Source: Gemmatimonadota bacterium (GTDB lineage: Bacteria; Gemmatimonadota; Gemmatimonadetes; Gemmatimonadales; GWC2-71-9). Taken from it: a stretch of DNA of 64,000 nt. Positions 62,081-64,000 of this stretch are shown in pieces. Under the pieces are notes generated by a model that worked only from the letters and a program-made list of their open reading frames with translations, made no database searches and was not told where the DNA came from. Numbering within the stretch: the first letter of the stretch is position 1; each line of letters opens with the position of its first letter. A program made the translations under genes and the position numbers. Location of the stretch: NCBI GenBank assembly GCA_016713435.1, contig JADJPD010000005.1, positions 112,001 to 176,000 of the forward strand. The letters run 5' to 3'.

Positions 62081-63803
62081 ACCGGCGCTCCAGCTCCTCG
62101 CGCGGGAGCTGCACGATCGTGGAGCGTCCGTGCACGTCGTGCGGCGGCAGGGCACAGGCGAAGAGCCGGGCCAGCAGCTCGCGCCGCTCGCGGTCGTCGA
62201 GCGGGTCGCCGGCCTTCACGGCGGCGCGGCAGGCGTAGGTGGCGGCGAAGCGCTCCAGCCGGTTGGCCCACCCGCCGAAGCGGCCGCGGGCCAGGTCGCT
62301 CACCAGCTCGCGGAAGCAGCGGGTGGCATCGAAGCGCGGGTGCGGCGCCGGCACCGCGTTGACGAGCACGGTGCGCCCGCCGAACGGTTCCACCTCGAAG
62401 CCGACGACCCCGAGCTGGTCGCGGAAGTTCTCCACCGCCTCCAGCTCCTCGTCCGTCAGCTCCAGCGTGAGCGGCAGCAGCAGCCGCTGGCTGGCCAGCC
62501 CGCCCTGCTGCACCCGCGCCATCAGCTGCTCGTAGAGCACCCGCTCGTGGGCGGAGTGCTGGTCCACGAAGACCAGCCCCTCCGGCCCCTCATACACCAG
62601 GTAGGTGTTGAAGAGCTGGGTGATGGGGATGGCCACCTCCGCCGGACGGGCCGCCACCCGCTCGTCGGGGGCGCCCGGCTCGTCCGTCAGCTCCACTGCA
62701 AGCGGTTCGCTGAGCGGCGCGAAGAGGTCCGCCGGCACGGGCGCGCCGGCCTGCGAGGGCCGGGGCGAGGGCCAGGCGCGGTCCCCCCCCTGCCAGGCCA
62801 CCACCGCCGCGGCCTCGAGCTTGCCCAGCGCGTCGCGCACCGCCTCCTCCATGGCGCGCTCGGCGCCGATGCGGTCGCGGAAGCGGACCTCGAGCTTGGC
62901 GGGGTGGACGTTCACGTCCACGTCCTCGCTGGCGGTCTCGAGGTGCAGGAAGAGCGAGGGGCGGTCGCCGGGATGGATGGCGGAGCGGTAGCCGGCCTCG
63001 GCGGCGCGGACCAGGAAGGAGTCGCGGAAGGGGCGGCCGTTGATGAACAGCTGCGTGCGCCGCCCCGTGGGCTGGGCATCGGCCGGGCGCTGGATGAAGC
63101 CGTGCACGCGGAAGGCGCCCACCGCGTACTCGACCGGCACCAGCGTCCGCGCAATCTCCTGCCCCCACACGCCCTCGAGCCGTTCCGCCAGCGACTGCGC
63201 TGGCGGCACCACCAGCCGGGAGCGCCCGTCCAGGTACAGCTCGAACCCGACGCTGGGGTGCGCCAGCGCCAGCGTGGCCACGGCTTCCCACGCCGCGCGC
63301 GCCTCACTCGAGGTGCTGCGCAGGAATTTCCGTCGCGCGGGGGTGTTGAAGAAGAGGCTCCGGACCGTGACCGTGGTGCCGCGCTGGCGCGCCACGGTGC
63401 CCACCCGCTCCACCCGGCCCCCCGTCACCTCCACCTCGGTGCCGTCGCCCTCGGCCTCGGCGGTGGTGAGGTGGAAGCGCGAGACCGAGGCGATGGCCGG
63501 CAGCGCCTCGCCGCGGAAGCCGAAGGTGGCGACGCCGACCAGGTCCGCCGAGTTCCGGATCTTGCTCGTGGCGTGGCGGTCGAGGGCCAGCACGGCGTCT
63601 TCCTTGCCCATGCCGTGGCCGTCGTCCGCCACCTCGATCAGGGTCTTGCCGCCCTGTTCCAGGGCGATGCGCACCCGCGTGGCGCCCGCGTCGATGGCGT
63701 TCTCGGCGAGTTCCTTGACGGCGGAGGCGGGTCGTTCGACGACCTCGCCGGCGGCGATCTGGTCGGCAACGGTGTCGGGGAGGATGGCGATGCGGCGCGG
63801 CAT
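62067..63803 (-). CDS. mutL: DNA mismatch repair protein MutL, endonuclease type
   Basis: MutL links MutS mismatch recognition to strand cutting. The 578-residue protein has the N-terminal ATPase (LPDTVADQIAAGEVVERP, ATFGFRGEALPAIASVS, GTTVTVRSLFFNTPARRKF) and a C-terminal dimerisation domain with DQHSAHERVLYEQL, close to the endonuclease motif of non-E. coli MutL, plus ATYACRAAVKAGD. A -10-like TATCTT ends nine bases before the ATG. Confidence 0.96.
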   Translation of the reverse strand: MPRRIAILPDTVADQIAAGEVVERPASAVKELAENAIDAGATRVRIALEQGGKTLIEVADDGHGMGKEDAVLALDRHATSKIRNSADLVGVATFGFRGEALPAIASVSRFHLTTAEAEGDGTEVEVTGGRVERVGTVARQRGTTVTVRSLFFNTPARRKFLRSTSSEARAAWEAVATLALAHPSVGFELYLDGRSRLVVPPAQSLAERLEGVWGQEIARTLVPVEYAVGAFRVHGFIQRPADAQPTGRRTQLFINGRPFRDSFLVRAAEAGYRSAIHPGDRPSLFLHLETASEDVDVNVHPAKLEVRFRDRIGAERAMEEAVRDALGKLEAAAVVAWQGGDRAWPSPRPSQAGAPVPADLFAPLSEPLAVELTDEPGAPDERVAARPAEVAIPITQLFNTYLVYEGPEGLVFVDQHSAHERVLYEQLMARVQQGGLASQRLLLPLTLELTDEELEAVENFRDQLGVVGFEVEPFGGRTVLVNAVPAPHPRFDATRCFRELVSDLARGRFGGWANRLERFAATYACRAAVKAGDPLDDRERRELLARLFACALPPHDVHGRSTIVQLPREELERRFGRR

Positions 63804-63837
63804 GATGGCCCAAAGATAAGCCGCCGCGCCATCGCGG

Positions 63838-64000
63838 CTACGGCGCGGGCGGGTCGGCGGCGGCCCGGAGCACCGACGCGGGCAGCCACCCCTGCTGCCC
63901 GCCCGCCGCCTGTACCCGGACCCACGCGCCGCGGCGCTCCTCAAACAGCACGGTGCCGAGCCGCGCCACCTCGCCCGCCGGCGGGGCCTGCTCATGGGGG
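63838..64000 (-). CDS. C-terminus of an SH3-domain protein, cut by window edge
   Basis: Fifty-odd residues read in frame to a TAG at 63838: GEVARLGTVLFEERRGAWVRV then GGQQGWLPASVLRA and a short Pro/Ala tail. This matches the end of a bacterial SH3 (SH3b) domain. The rest lies outside the window. Its stop is 34 bases before mutL, with which it may be co-transcribed. SH3b ends of this type occur in BatE-like TPR proteins, which is only a suggestion. Confidence 0.65.
   Translation of the reverse strand, partial: PHEQAPPAGEVARLGTVLFEERRGAWVRVQAAGGQQGWLPASVLRAAADPPAP

Overview
The window is GC-rich DNA (roughly 70% by eye) with dense coding and almost no intergenic space. It carries housekeeping genes of a diderm bacterium: Kdo synthesis (kdsA, kdsB), murA/murI, uppP, secDF and gatCAB. 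The gene set, codon use and many 4-base ATGA/GTGA gene overlaps suggest an uncultured or lightly studied member of Gemmatimonadota or a neighbouring phylum; this assignment is inference, because no rRNA is present. No prophage, transposon, CRISPR array or toxin-antitoxin locus was seen.

Layout. 1-3015 (minus): kdsB-pyrG-kdsA. 3112-4749 (minus): a trpG/pabA amidotransferase behind a frame-disrupted membrane-anchored protein. 4852-8715 (plus): a two-gene ABC exporter and a VanZ-like membrane protein. 8734-14181 (minus): lipoproteins, two GNAT acetyltransferases, a selenium-binding-protein-like beta-propeller and a proline-iminopeptidase-like hydrolase. 14332-17592 (minus): murI, a DUF5683 protein, a threonine-aldolase-like enzyme and a lipid kinase, all overlapping. 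17608-17702 (minus): a tRNA-Sec gene (selC), the only RNA gene found. 17791-31006 (minus): ridA, fhs, tatD, secF, secD, ribF, truB, rbfA, a DUF503 gene, infB, ylxQ-like, nusA, rimP, which is the classical translation/transcription-factor supercluster with a promoter and attenuator-like leader in front of rimP. 31226-33356 (minus): a YfiH/PgeF-type protein and murA. 33430-37647 (plus): DUF948 protein, zinc phospholipase C-like protein, membrane Ser/Thr kinase and M23 peptidase in one overlapping operon. 37706-46173 (minus): gatB, gatA, gatC, pcrA, a histidine kinase, serS and a lipoprotein. 46289-49682 (plus): roadblock protein, manC, a sugar-nucleotidyltransferase-like protein and a WalJ-like metallo-hydrolase. 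49760-52338 (minus): a small secreted protein and groES-groEL under a CIRCE-like operator. 52667-53746 (plus): a probable type II copper protein. 53820-60575 (minus): NlpC/P60 protein, small membrane proteins, UbiA-type prenyltransferase, coaX, birA, uppP, bshA. 60601-64000 (minus): ankyrin protein, miaA, mutL and the end of an SH3-domain protein.

The most interesting items are: a rimP-nusA-infB leader with a sigma70-type promoter, an intrinsic terminator and a perfectly complementary antiterminator segment; the selenocysteine tRNA; MurA with Asp in place of the catalytic Cys; a HH...H...HxH...M copper-site pattern in a secreted His-tailed protein; a symmetric variant of the CIRCE operator; and two or three promoters placed so close to the start codon that the mRNAs should be leaderless.

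Caution on sequence quality: four universally conserved genes (fhs, infB, gatA, miaA) each change reading frame once and two non-core genes change frame two or three times. Each core-gene change fits a one- or two-base indel in a GC-rich run, so residual assembly indels are the likeliest cause and the products are described as if intact.
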